A stretch of 64,000 bases of DNA from Mycolicibacterium moriokaense (GTDB taxonomy: Bacteria; Actinomycetota; Actinomycetes; Mycobacteriales; Mycobacteriaceae): contig NZ_QJJU01000005.1 of NCBI RefSeq assembly GCF_003201655.1, forward strand, positions 62,001 through 126,000, in the 5' to 3' direction. This document shows, piece by piece, positions 26,559 through 34,440 of the stretch. The position numbers were made by a program, and so were the translations under genes. The number at the start of each line of letters is the position of its first letter. The first letter of the stretch is position 1. The notes beneath the pieces are model-generated. The model did not search any database and was not told the DNA's origin. It saw only the letters and a program-made list of their open reading frames with translations.

Positions 26559-27487
26559 CAGCTTTCCCCGACGGGCCGACGGCCTCGGGATCGAGCCGGT
26601 GCTACCGGATCGCGCACCGCACGGTGTACCGCTACTCGGACGTCGTCACCAGCTCATACGGCCGCGGCTTCCTCACCCCGCGTGACTCTGCGCGGCAGCG
26701 CTGCCTGTCACACGAGCTGATCATCGAGCCAGAGGCGGCCGACAGCTCCACCAGCCGCGACGTCTACGGCAACATCAGCGCGTATTTCCACGTCACCGAG
26801 CATCACGACATCCTGAGCATCACCAGCAAGTCGGTCGTTGAAGTGGATGCACCACCGCCCGACCTGTACGGCGGTGGGTCGGCGCGGGCGCCGTGGGAGA
26901 TCGCGCGACCTGTCGGCCTCGACGGCGCGCTTGCCACCGAGTTCACCCTCGACCTGGAGCCGCCGGAGATCACCGACGAGCTATGTGCTTATGCCGCACC
27001 GAGTTTCGAGCCCGGTCGGCCGCTGATCGACGTGCTCCGCGACCTGACGTCGCGGATTTACTCGGACTTCACCTATCGGTCCGGATCGACCACGGTGTCC
27101 ACTCAGGTCAGCGAGGTTTTGGCGGCGCGGGAAGGGGTATGCCAGGACTTCGCAAGGTTGGCCATCGCCTGCCTACGCGCCAACGGGCTGGCCGCGAGCT
27201 ACGTGTCGGGATACCTGGCGACCGACCCGCCGCCGGGAAAGGAACGCATGATCGGCATCGACGCGACGCACGCATGGGCGTCGGTGTGGACGCCGCAAAA
27301 CCATTGGCTGGGTTTGGATCCAACGAACGATCAGATGGTCGACGAGCGCTACATCACAGTCGGGTTCGGTCGCGACTATGCCGATGTTCCGCCGCTGCGC
27401 GGCATCATCTACACCGATTCTGAGAGCAGTGTGATCGACGTCGCCGTCGACGTGGCACCGTACGACGGGGGAGTGCTGCATGCGTGA
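26555..27487 (+). CDS. Transglutaminase-like cysteine peptidase family protein
   Basis: A 310-residue stand-alone transglutaminase-like protein. It has the N-terminal beta domain (YRIAHRTVYRYSDVVTSSYGRGFLTPR), nucleophile C196 in GVCQDFARLAIACLRANGL, histidine in THAWASVWT and aspartate in LDPTNDQ, so the catalytic triad is complete. GTG 26555 overlaps the previous stop (GTGA). Its own end overlaps the metallopeptidase start by 8 bp. It is the second transglutaminase of the operon and lacks DUF2126. It is like Rv2569c in M. tuberculosis, where as I recall the gene is on the opposite strand from Rv2566-Rv2567. Confidence 0.92.
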   Translation: MTAFPDGPTASGSSRCYRIAHRTVYRYSDVVTSSYGRGFLTPRDSARQRCLSHELIIEPEAADSSTSRDVYGNISAYFHVTEHHDILSITSKSVVEVDAPPPDLYGGGSARAPWEIARPVGLDGALATEFTLDLEPPEITDELCAYAAPSFEPGRPLIDVLRDLTSRIYSDFTYRSGSTTVSTQVSEVLAAREGVCQDFARLAIACLRANGLAASYVSGYLATDPPPGKERMIGIDATHAWASVWTPQNHWLGLDPTNDQMVDERYITVGFGRDYADVPPLRGIIYTDSESSVIDVAVDVAPYDGGVLHA

Positions 27488-28541
27488 CTTCATATGTCCG
27501 AATTGCGGACAGCACCTGGCCTTTGAGAACTCGGTGTGCCTGTCGTGCGGTCGTGGGGTAGGCCTCTCCCTTTCCGACATGGCGCTGCTGGTCATCGAGA
27601 CCGGCCAGGACGCAGAGCACGGCGGCGCGGTCGATGCTGGCAAGTACCAGCTCTGCGCGAATCTTCATCTGGCTGAGTGCAATTGGCTGGTGGAGGTGGC
27701 ACCGACCCGGCGGTTGTGCAAATCGTGCGCGCTGACCCGGACGAGGCCCAGTGACTCCGATACCAAGGCGTTGGCGGCGTACGCCGATGCGGAGAAGGCC
27801 AAACGGCGATTGATCGTCGAGCTCCATGAGCTGAAACTGCCGATCGTGGGTCGCGACGAGGACCAGCAGTACGGTCTGGCATTCGACCTGCTCTCCAGTG
27901 AGCACCAGAAGGTGTACACGGGACATCGCAATGGGGTGATCACGTTGGATCTCGCCGAGGGCGACGACGTACACCGCGAACAGCTGCGGGTCGCGATGGA
28001 CGAGCCCTACCGCACCCTGCTCGGGCATTTCCGCCACGAGATCGGCCATTACTACTACTACCGCCTGGTTGGCACGTCGCAGGATTACACGAAGCGATTC
28101 CGCGAATTGTTCGGCGATCCCGACGCCGACTACCAGGCGGCGCTTGACCGCCACTACAACCAGGGCCCACCGCCGGACTGGGAGGACAGCTACGTCTCCT
28201 CGTACGCCAGCATGCATCCCGCCGAGGACTGGGCAGAAACATTCGCGCACTACCTGCATGTCCGAGACACGCTGGACACGGCGGCGGCGTTCGGCTTTGC
28301 CCCGGCCGCTGCGACGTTCGAGCGAAAAGCATTGGGCCCAAGCGGATTTGACTCTCTGATTGACATGTGGCTGCCTGTTTCATGGGCGCTGAATATGATC
28401 AACCGGTCGATGGGTAAAGAGGACCTCTATCCGTTCGTGCTACCGCCTGCGGTGCTGGACAAGATGCGGTTCATCCACACCATCATCGACGAGATCACAT
28501 CGAATCCAGGCAAACTCGCCGAGGTCAGCGGCCCCGCGTAA
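27480..28541 (+). CDS. Zinc-ribbon metallopeptidase (Rv2568c-like)
   Basis: A 353-residue protein. It starts with a zinc ribbon (CPNCG at 6-10, CLSCG about 22-26) and a second cysteine group (CANLHLAECNW and CKSCAL). The catalytic domain has H186-E-x-x-H190 in FRHEIGHYYYY and a downstream glutamate in AEDWAETFAHYLH, matching the putative zinc-binding metallopeptidase family found with this operon. It may cleave peptides made by the ATP-grasp partner, which is inference. Last gene of the operon; the overlapping start indicates coupling. Confidence 0.88.
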   Translation: MRDFICPNCGQHLAFENSVCLSCGRGVGLSLSDMALLVIETGQDAEHGGAVDAGKYQLCANLHLAECNWLVEVAPTRRLCKSCALTRTRPSDSDTKALAAYADAEKAKRRLIVELHELKLPIVGRDEDQQYGLAFDLLSSEHQKVYTGHRNGVITLDLAEGDDVHREQLRVAMDEPYRTLLGHFRHEIGHYYYYRLVGTSQDYTKRFRELFGDPDADYQAALDRHYNQGPPPDWEDSYVSSYASMHPAEDWAETFAHYLHVRDTLDTAAAFGFAPAAATFERKALGPSGFDSLIDMWLPVSWALNMINRSMGKEDLYPFVLPPAVLDKMRFIHTIIDEITSNPGKLAEVSGPA

Positions 28542-28557
28542 CTACCGCGAGCGACCG

Positions 28558-29310
28558 TCAGATCCAATACGGCGCTGAGGTCGCGTAAAGCCGGCCGACG
28601 AGCACGTCGACGGGCAGCTCGCGAAGTTCCGCGCTGAGCACCTCGACGCTGACGATTCCGTCGTAGCCCGTTTCGCGCAGCGTTGTCGCGAAGCGGTCGA
28701 GTTCGAGAACACCCTCGCCAGGCAGCGCGCGGCGGTGCAGGCTTTCGCGGATCATCCGATCTCGATACTCAGGCTCCAGCGCATCGGCGAATTGCAGATA
28801 GGCGATGTCGTCGACGGGTACCGCTGCCAGGTCTTCCCATGTGTCGTCGCTGAAGCAGAAGTGCCATGAGTCGATCATCAGGCCTGCGCGCCCGCCGCGG
28901 CTCGCGGCCCGCACTGCCTCTATGCCGTCGCGGATCGACGGAATCGCGCCCAGCGGGCTGTATTCCACCGCCATGCCTGCGCCGATATCGTCAAACAGCT
29001 TGGTGCAGCGCTGAATACGCTGCGGCGGCACCTTTGCAGTGAAGACTGTCAGCACCCACTGCGCACCGATCGTCTGCGCACGGTCAGCCAGGAGCTCGGC
29101 GCTTGCCATCGTGGCTGATTCGTCATCGCTGACCACAAGAGCGAGCAGCTCGTGGCAGCGAACCCCGGCTGCGGCGTAGGCCTCGACGGCGGCATCATCG
29201 ACCCGGTCGGCATTGACACCGACCGCGGCGAAGCCGGCAGCACTTGCCGCCGAAACCAAATCGACCGTGGCGAAATCCCAGCGGCCGTCGGGGGTCAGAG
29301 CAAGCTGCAC
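28558..29310 (-). CDS. Sugar phosphate isomerase/epimerase-like TIM barrel
   Basis: A 250-residue xylose-isomerase-like TIM barrel (AP_endonuc_2 fold). Landmarks include the strand ending GVRCHELLALVV, the metal-site glutamate in VEYSPLG, LMIDSWHFCFSD with metal-binding D and H, and a C-terminal GYDGIVSVEVLS. Family members isomerise keto-sugars or inositol derivatives. It is convergent with the metallopeptidase operon (16 bp between stops) and lies just downstream of the broken TetR remnant. Confidence 0.85.
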   Translation of the reverse strand: MQLALTPDGRWDFATVDLVSAASAAGFAAVGVNADRVDDAAVEAYAAAGVRCHELLALVVSDDESATMASAELLADRAQTIGAQWVLTVFTAKVPPQRIQRCTKLFDDIGAGMAVEYSPLGAIPSIRDGIEAVRAASRGGRAGLMIDSWHFCFSDDTWEDLAAVPVDDIAYLQFADALEPEYRDRMIRESLHRRALPGEGVLELDRFATTLRETGYDGIVSVEVLSAELRELPVDVLVGRLYATSAPYWI

Positions 29311-29322
29311 AGTCGCTGGACG

Positions 29323-29640
29323 CTACTCCGGGTCGAGCACGGCGCCGATCATCGCCTCGCCGACGAACCGACCGTATTGCTCTGCCGACCAGCCGCGTTC
29401 GAGCACCAGCAGTTCATAGATCTCGGGAGAGTGGTAGGCCCACAAGACATCTCGTACATCGTCGGCCGACGCACCGGTGCGCAGTTGGCCAGTGGCCTGT
29501 AGGTCGGCGGTGAAATATGTCATCGCGGTCAGCATCTCCTGGCGCATCTGCGCCCAGACCTCGGCCGCAGCGTCGTCGACGCCCGCCGCGGTGCGCGCGA
29601 CGAGCTGTAGCGGAACGGTCCGTGGCGCGGCGTCGGCCAA
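29323..29640 (-). pseudogene. C-terminal remnant of a TetR-family regulator
   Basis: This frame reads DAAAEVWAQMRQEMLTAM, then TYFTADLQATGQLRTGASADDVRDVLWAYHSPEIYELLV and WSAEQYGRFVGEAMIGAVL. That is the typical ligand/dimer half of a TetR regulator, ending at a normal stop. No helix-turn-helix half precedes it: upstream the strand encodes an ASCH protein in a different frame. A deletion joining the two genes near 29640 explains both. It may still be translated as a tail by frameshifting, but I see no evidence for that. Confidence 0.6.
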
Positions 29641-30074
29641 ATGTGCCGGACCGCCTCGTTGGCACCGATCATCTCCAGATACTCTCGCGTCCAATGGGTT
29701 TCGGCCGCCGCGTCCCAGCGGTCTAGTCGGGCGGTGATCGCGTCGACATCGGCGGCCGAGAGCCGGTCGTCGGCGGCGAGTTCCGGTCGCTCGTCGGGCG
29801 CCAGATATGACACCGAGATCAGATACGTGTGTTTGGCCGGGCGGCGGTCGAGTTCCTTCTGCGCCGTCTTGGCATCCGGGTAGCCCGCGGCGCGTGCCTG
29901 TGCGACGGTCACCCGGTAGCCGCCCGGATACTCGGCGATGTCGTCGACGCGAACGGTGCCCGCGACGGTGCGCTGGGTGCCGCCAGGCTTGGCTCTCGGC
30001 GCGTCCCAGCGGCGCAGGACGAGTGTGATGGTTCCGTTTGCGATTCCCTCGGCCGTGTCGCGGTTGAGCAGCAC
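29529..30074 (-). CDS. ASCH-domain protein with scrambled C-terminus
   Basis: A 181-residue frame. Residues 1-95 form an ASCH/PUA-like domain (LLNRDTAEGIANGTITLVLRRW, TVAGTVRVDDIAEYP, KHTYLISVSYL), a fold that binds RNA or modified nucleotides. Residues 105-143 (LSAADVDAITARLDRWD to ANEAVR) look like the start of a winged helix. After R143 the sequence becomes Arg/Ser-rich (RRASTTLRPRSGRRCARRC), which is the wrong frame of the TetR remnant. The protein is therefore probably truncated by a deletion. The GTG 30074 start has TAGGGT 7 nt upstream. Confidence 0.65.
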   Translation of the reverse strand: MLLNRDTAEGIANGTITLVLRRWDAPRAKPGGTQRTVAGTVRVDDIAEYPGGYRVTVAQARAAGYPDAKTAQKELDRRPAKHTYLISVSYLAPDERPELAADDRLSAADVDAITARLDRWDAAAETHWTREYLEMIGANEAVRHIWPTPRHGPFRYSSSRAPRRASTTLRPRSGRRCARRC

Positions 30075-30081
30075 GGGTGTG

Positions 30082-30091
30082 ACCCTACGAT
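30082..30091. promoter_or_regulatory. Overlapping divergent -10 elements (bidirectional promoter)
   Basis: Forward TACGAT (30086-30091) ends 6 nt before GTG 30098. Reverse TAGGGT (30087-30082) ends 7 nt before GTG 30074. The two elements share the same TA step, so one open complex site could fire in either direction, giving two leaderless mRNAs. Confidence 0.6.
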
Positions 30092-30097
30092 CACGCG

Positions 30098-30931
30098 GTG
30101 GCTGATCGCTATGGCACCGATGTCCTCGCCAACAACCCGCATGGAAAGCCCCGCTCGACCGAGCAATCGGTGGAACTCGGCATGGTCGTCGAGGACGCCC
30201 AGACCGGCTATGTCGGTGCTGTGGTGCACATCGAATACGACCGGATGGAGCTCGAGGACCGGCGCGGCCGCAGGAAACCCTTCCCGATCGGACCCGGCTA
30301 TCTGATCGACGGCAGGCCTGTGATCCTCACTGCCCCGCGACGCGCAGCACCGACGGCGCAGGCGCGCACCGCGTCCGGTTCGGTGGCGGTCGCGGCGAAG
30401 GCCAGGGTCGCGCTGGCCAGCCGGATCTACGTCGAAGGGCGCCACGACGCCGAACTTGTCGAGCAGGTGTGGGGCGACGACCTACGCGTCGAGGGCGTGG
30501 TGGTCGAATACCTCGGCGGCGTCGATGATCTCGTCGGCATCGTCGAGGAGTTCCGGCCCGGCCCTGGCCGTCGGCTCGGCGTCCTTGTCGACCACCTCGT
30601 GGCCGGGTCGAAAGAGGCGCGCATCGCTGAAGCCGTCCGCCGTGGCCCCGGCGGCGTGCACACACTGGTCGTCGGGCATCCGTTCATCGATATTTGGCAG
30701 GCGGTCAAGCCGGGCAGGCTGGGGATCTCGTCATGGCCGGTCGTGCCGCGCGGCGAGGACTGGAAGCACGGCGTGTGCCGAGCCCTTGGCTGGCAGCACA
30801 CCGAGCAGGCCGACATCGCAAGGGCGTGGAAGCGGATCCGCGGCCGGGTGCGGAACTGGAACGACCTCGAGCCTGTGCTCATCGGCCGCGTCGAGGAACT
30901 GATCGACTTCGTGACTGCGCCGTCGTCCTAG
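30098..30931 (+). CDS. DUF3097 family protein
   Basis: A 277-residue actinobacterial DUF3097 protein. The N-terminal 80 residues are a beta-rich domain (VEDAQTGYVGAVVHIEYDRMELEDRRGRRKPFPI). The rest looks TOPRIM-like, with IYVEGRHDAELVEQVWGDDLR and LGVLVDHLVAGSKEARI giving the spaced E and D-x-x-x pattern, and VVGHPFIDIWQAVKP. A role in nucleic-acid metabolism is plausible from the fold but not shown. It is followed by rarA on the same strand after 20 bp, so cotranscription is likely. Confidence 0.85.
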   Translation: MADRYGTDVLANNPHGKPRSTEQSVELGMVVEDAQTGYVGAVVHIEYDRMELEDRRGRRKPFPIGPGYLIDGRPVILTAPRRAAPTAQARTASGSVAVAAKARVALASRIYVEGRHDAELVEQVWGDDLRVEGVVVEYLGGVDDLVGIVEEFRPGPGRRLGVLVDHLVAGSKEARIAEAVRRGPGGVHTLVVGHPFIDIWQAVKPGRLGISSWPVVPRGEDWKHGVCRALGWQHTEQADIARAWKRIRGRVRNWNDLEPVLIGRVEELIDFVTAPSS

Positions 30932-30951
30932 CTACGTGGTAAGCAGAGATC

Positions 30952-32292
30952 GTGTCCGACGGTCTGTTTGACATCCGCGGCGAACCAAGTGTGACCGCGG
31001 GCGGACCCGTCGGCGCATCGGCTCCGCTGGCGGTGAAGATGCGGCCGGCCACGCTCGACGAGGTGGTCGGCCAGGACCACCTGCTGCAGGCTGGTTCGCC
31101 GCTGCGCCGGATGGTCGAGGGCTCGGGCGCGGCGTCGGTCATCCTCTACGGCCCGCCTGGCACCGGCAAGACCACGCTGGCGTCGCTGATCTCGCAGGCC
31201 ACCGGTCGCCGATTCGAGGCGCTGTCGGCGCTGTCGGCAGGCGTCAAGGAGGTGCGCGCCGTCATAGATGTCGCACGTCGCGCGGCGGCGCACGGCGAGC
31301 AGACCGTGTTGTTCATCGACGAGGTGCACCGGTTCTCCAAGACCCAGCAGGACGCGCTGCTCTCGGCCGTCGAGAACCGGATCGTGCTGCTGGTCGCGGC
31401 GACCACCGAGAACCCGTCGTTCTCCGTCGTCGCGCCGCTGCTGTCGCGGTCGCTGATCCTGCAACTGCAACCGCTCGACAGCGATGCCGTCCAGGCCGTG
31501 GTGCGCCGCGCCATCGACGACCCGCGAGGGCTCGGCGGCCAGGTCGAGGTCACCGACGACGCCATCGATCTGCTGGTGCAACTGTCGGCTGGCGATGCGC
31601 GCCGAGCGCTGACGGCGCTGGAGGTGGCCTCTGAAACAGCTGGAGCGGCGGGCGACCTTATAACCGTTGAGACCATCGAGCAGTCGCTGGACAAGGCCGC
31701 TGTGCGCTATGACCGCGATGGCGATCAGCACTACGACGTCGTCAGCGCGTTCATCAAGTCAGTCCGCGGCTCCGACGTTGACGCCGCGTTGCACTACCTC
31801 GCACGGATGTTGGTCGCGGGGGAGGACCCGCGGTTCGTGGCTCGCCGGCTGATGATTCTGGCCAGTGAGGACATCGGGATGGCGGATCCGACCGCGTTAC
31901 AGACCGCCGTTGCAGCAGCGCAGACCGTGCAGCTGATCGGCATGCCGGAAGCGCAACTCACGTTGGCCCACGCCACGGTCCATTTGGCTACTTCACCCAA
32001 GTCGAACGCCGTGACTACCGCGCTGGGCGCCGCGATGAGCGACATTCGAGAAGGCAAGGCCGGCCTAGTGCCCGCCCATCTGCGCGACGGGCATTACTCG
32101 GGAGCGGCCAAGCTCGGCAACGCGATCGGCTACAAGTACAGCCATGACGACCCTGATGGCGTTGTGTCGCAACAGTATCCGCCCGACGACTTGGTGGGCG
32201 TCGACTACTACCGCCCGACCACCCACGGCGCCGAGCGTGAGATCGCCACCCGGCTCGACAAATTGCGCGCCATCATCCGCAAAAAGCGCTGA
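30952..32292 (+). CDS. rarA: Replication-associated recombination protein A (RarA/MgsA AAA+ ATPase)
   Basis: A 446-residue clamp-loader-like ATPase. It has Walker A GPPGTGKT (67-74), Walker [10 protein letters not shown], sensor 1 TTENPSF, the arginine-finger region LLSRSLIL and the C-terminal tetramerisation domain ([28 protein letters not shown] and [10 protein letters not shown]). RarA acts at stalled replication forks and binds SSB and single-strand/double-strand junctions. It corresponds to Rv2559c. The GTG start has only a weak ribosome site. A GNRA-loop hairpin follows the stop. Confidence 0.95.
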   Translation: MSDGLFDIRGEPSVTAGGPVGASAPLAVKMRPATLDEVVGQDHLLQAGSPLRRMVEGSGAASVILYGPPGTGKTTLASLISQATGRRFEALSALSAGVKEVRAVIDVARRAAAHGEQTVLFIDEVHRFSKTQQDALLSAVENRIVLLVAATTENPSFSVVAPLLSRSLILQLQPLDSDAVQAVVRRAIDDPRGLGGQVEVTDDAIDLLVQLSAGDARRALTALEVASETAGAAGDLITVETIEQSLDKAAVRYDRDGDQHYDVVSAFIKSVRGSDVDAALHYLARMLVAGEDPRFVARRLMILASEDIGMADPTALQTAVAAAQTVQLIGMPEAQLTLAHATVHLATSPKSNAVTTALGAAMSDIREGKAGLVPAHLRDGHYSGAAKLGNAIGYKYSHDDPDGVVSQQYPPDDLVGVDYYRPTTHGAEREIATRLDKLRAIIRKKR

Positions 32293-32338
32293 CTCTTCGC
32301 CGAGATCGACGTTTGGGTCGTCGCTTCTCGTACTTTTC

Positions 32339-32360
32339 CGCCCGAACGTGAGTTTGGGCG
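32339..32360. terminator. Hairpin with GTGA tetraloop after rarA
   Basis: CGCCCGAAC (32339-32347) pairs with GTTTGGGCG (32352-32360), including one G-T pair, around a GTGA (GNRA-type) loop. It lies 46 bp after the rarA stop and before the arsR promoter. There is no T tract. Confidence 0.55.
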
Positions 32361-32371
32361 AAATCCGCCCC

Positions 32372-32400
32372 TTGACAGTCGCCTCGCAGTTTCCTACGTT
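32372..32400 (+). promoter_or_regulatory. Strong sigma-A type promoter for the arsR operon
   Basis: TTGACA (32372-32377), a spacer of exactly 17 nt and TACGTT (32395-32400) make a near-consensus housekeeping promoter. The predicted start (about 32407) lies at the edge of the palindromic operator. Confidence 0.7.
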
Positions 32401-32408
32401 GGTAGTCA

Positions 32409-32422
32409 ATCAATCGATTGAT
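32409..32422. promoter_or_regulatory. Palindromic operator, probable ArsR-family autorepressor site
   Basis: ATCAATCGATTGAT is a perfect 14-bp palindrome located just after the -10 and 18 bp before the arsR start. AT-rich dyads of this kind are the usual autoregulatory sites of small ArsR-type repressors. A second -10-like TATAGT follows at 32429-32434. Confidence 0.7.
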
Positions 32423-32440
32423 AAATGATATAGTTGAATA

Positions 32441-32797
32441 ATGAGGGGTGATGGAGATGCGGACGCCGCTCTGGACCGCGCCTTCATGGCGCTGGCCGAC
32501 CCGGTCCGGCGCGCGATCGTCGCGCGGCTGTCCCGCGGACCGGCAACGGTCAACGAGCTGGCCGCGCCGTTCGATATCACGAAACAGGCGGTGTCCAAGC
32601 ACATTCAGGTACTCGAGCAGGCTGGCCTGGTCACCAGGACGCGCGACGCGCAGCGACGGCCGGTCCATCTCGACGCGGCCGCGCTGGAGCGGCTCACCGC
32701 ATGGATCGACCGCTACCGGCTTGATGCCGAACGCAGCTACCGCCAACTAGACGCCGTACTGACAGAGATGACCCACAAGGAAGGAACTGAGAAATGA
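32441..32797 (+). CDS. ArsR-type winged-helix autorepressor
   Basis: A 118-residue ArsR/SmtB-family regulator of the metal-independent, SdpR-like group: RAFMALADPVRRAIVARLSRGPATVNELAAPF, recognition helix ITKQAVSKHIQVLEQAGLV and a wing with TRDAQRRPVHLD. No metal-binding cysteines are present. It is ATGA-coupled to an AHSA1/SRPBCC gene, the classic two-gene arrangement in which the SRPBCC protein may bind the ligand. The ATG lies 6 nt after TATAGT, so a leaderless form is possible beside the longer transcript from the TTGACA promoter. Confidence 0.9.
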   Translation: MRGDGDADAALDRAFMALADPVRRAIVARLSRGPATVNELAAPFDITKQAVSKHIQVLEQAGLVTRTRDAQRRPVHLDAAALERLTAWIDRYRLDAERSYRQLDAVLTEMTHKEGTEK

Positions 32798-33267
32798 CAA
32801 ACGCGCTCAACCTCAACGCCCCCGTCGACACCCTGGCCATGGAGTTCACGCGTGACTTCGACGCACCGGTTGAGGCCCTGTTCCGGGCTCACGCCGAGCC
32901 GGAGCTGGTCAAACAATGGCTCGGACCGCGCGACCTGGAGATGACGATCGAGCACTGGGACTTCAAGACAGGCGGCGGCTATCGCTACGTGCACAGGGCC
33001 GATCGTGGCGAATTCGGATTCAACGGGGTGTTCCACAAGGTGCGTGACAACGAATTCCTCATCCAGACCTTCGAATTCGAGGGTGCGCCCGACATGGTGA
33101 ACATCGACTTCCTGTGGTTCGAGGATCTCGGCGACGGCCGCAGCCGACTGCGTGGCCGGTCGATCTGCCCGACCATCGAGGCCCGTGACGGCCTGCTGTC
33201 ATCCGGTGCGGAGGGCGGGATGACCGAAGGCTACGAAAAGCTGGACACCCTCCTGAAAACGCTGTGA
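32794..33267 (+). CDS. AHSA1/SRPBCC domain protein
   Basis: A 157-residue START-fold protein of the activator-of-Hsp90-like (AHSA1) group: FTRDFDAPVEALFRAHAEPELVKQWLGPRD, then GGGYRYVHRADRGEFGFNGVFHKV and a C-terminal GGMTEGYEKLDTLLKTL helix. The family binds hydrophobic small molecules. It is translationally coupled to the ArsR repressor and presumably coregulated by the operator at 32409. A perfect 14-bp hairpin follows the stop. Confidence 0.9.
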   Translation: MTNALNLNAPVDTLAMEFTRDFDAPVEALFRAHAEPELVKQWLGPRDLEMTIEHWDFKTGGGYRYVHRADRGEFGFNGVFHKVRDNEFLIQTFEFEGAPDMVNIDFLWFEDLGDGRSRLRGRSICPTIEARDGLLSSGAEGGMTEGYEKLDTLLKTL

Positions 33268-33274
33268 TTAACGA

Positions 33275-33315
33275 GGCAATCCCGGCTGGGCGGGGGGGCT
33301 TCAGCCGGGATTGCC
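33275..33315. terminator. Perfect 14-bp stem-loop after the AHSA1 gene
   Basis: GGCAATCCCGGCTG (33275-33288) pairs fully with CAGCCGGGATTGCC (33302-33315) around a 13-nt G-rich loop. It lies between convergent genes and probably ends both transcripts. Confidence 0.75.
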
Positions 33316-33325
33316 ATACGGGTAG

Positions 33326-33643
33326 TCAGCGCAGCAGGCCGGACCGCCTACTTCCCAACAGGCCTGTACGCCTGCGACCCATCAACGCCGACACCAACGC
33401 GACGCCGAGTGCAGCGACGATCACCTGGACCAGCAGCTCGAGCCTGTCGATGCCGTTGGTGACCGTGGGGATTCCGATCGCTCGGGCAATCGCCGTGCCG
33501 ATGAACGCTGCCACGATGCCGATCAGGATTGCGGTGATGACACCGGTAATGGTCGTTGCTCCTCCAAAAGTCTTTAGCGGTGGAGGAGCAATACCCTCGT
33601 CCAGCACCGAATAAACGCTCGCGTCAAAGCAAGGCGAGATCAC
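33326..33643 (-). CDS. Half-length GlsB/YeaQ/YmgE-type membrane protein
   Basis: The frame gives 105 residues. The recognisable part, [28 protein letters not shown] and then [24 protein letters not shown], is the second half of the glycine-zipper stress-response membrane family; the first half is missing. GTG 33643 overlaps the stop of the upstream gene, but the first 29 residues are not family-like. A strong GGAGGAG sits directly before an in-frame ACG at 33556, where an ATG would be expected. It is either a short variant or a decayed gene after an internal deletion. Confidence 0.5.
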   Translation of the reverse strand: MISPCFDASVYSVLDEGIAPPPLKTFGGATTITGVITAILIGIVAAFIGTAIARAIGIPTVTNGIDRLELLVQVIVAALGVALVSALMGRRRTGLLGSRRSGLLR

Positions 33644-34260
33644 ACCACTTCTGGCACCCGCAGATGGGCGAGCGCGAGTTCGAACTCGCCGATGTCGACG
33701 ATGTCGGCGCCGAGTTCGCGGGTCCTCGTGTTCCGCAGTTCAGTTGCCCGTTCCCTGTTGCGATCCATCGCATCGAGGCTGTCGAACGTCGTCGATGACA
33801 CTGCGCGTCCGGAGGCGCGGTTCATCAAGAAGCTGGCGCTGCAAAATCCTTCGAGATCCTCCAGGGACGACAGGACCGAGGTCTTGTAGAAGTCGATGGC
33901 TCGCTCAACTTGATCTGGCGGCACCTTGATCCACGTCGCGCGAACGCAGGCGCCGTCGCCCGAGCTGTGGTCGCGGTGGAGGACCCCGATTTCCCAGGCC
34001 TCGGCCGCCGCGGTGCCACCGAAGATCTCGGCCGCCCGGTTACGAAGCGGTGCTATCAGCACGCCGCTCGAACGTACCGTCTCTTCCGTCTCCCACGCGC
34101 TGGTGGCGATGCACCGGCCGGACTCGCGGTCGACTAACAGCGACAGCCCGACGAATCCGTCCAACGCCGCTAGCCTGGGCATCACCTCGTCGCGGACGTA
34201 GGCGATTCCGTCGTCGATCGACGAAGGTTGCGCCTGGATTGTGGTAGAGCGTGCGTACAC
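33640..34260 (-). CDS. Rv2557/Rv2558-family protein (copy A)
   Basis: A 206-residue protein made of two ferredoxin-like (antibiotic-monooxygenase-type) halves that resemble each other: [26 protein letters not shown] and [26 protein letters not shown]. It matches the mycobacterial Rv2557/Rv2558 pair, which I recall as induced in starvation and of unknown function. GTG 34260 has a purine-rich AAGGGGGG Shine-Dalgarno and gives the family N-terminus [11 protein letters not shown] second copy lies upstream on the same strand, with a similar leader sequence. Confidence 0.88.
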   Translation of the reverse strand: MYARSTTIQAQPSSIDDGIAYVRDEVMPRLAALDGFVGLSLLVDRESGRCIATSAWETEETVRSSGVLIAPLRNRAAEIFGGTAAAEAWEIGVLHRDHSSGDGACVRATWIKVPPDQVERAIDFYKTSVLSSLEDLEGFCSASFLMNRASGRAVSSTTFDSLDAMDRNRERATELRNTRTRELGADIVDIGEFELALAHLRVPEVV

Positions 34261-34280
34261 GGTCCACCCCCCTTGTATTT

Positions 34281-34310
34281 GGGGCGGCGCCCCGGTGGCG
34301 TCGCCGACCA
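34281..34310 (-). repeat. GC-rich leader element, copy A
   Basis: This 30-bp stretch begins with the hairpin-forming GGGGC-GGC-GCCCC and continues CGGTGGCG. It lies about 20 bp upstream of the copy-A start. A close match occupies the same position before copy B (35087-35116), so the leader was duplicated with the gene and then conserved. Confidence 0.55.
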
Positions 34311-34440
34311 CTCATCAGCTTCCTCCCGGCGAACAGGCGTTTCAACGGTTCAGACGCGTGTCAGCACGTAAACGGTTGCCGACGCAAGGAATTGACCGCT
34401 GATCCCGCCGCAGCGGGACCAGCGGTCGTCGATCGTGAGG

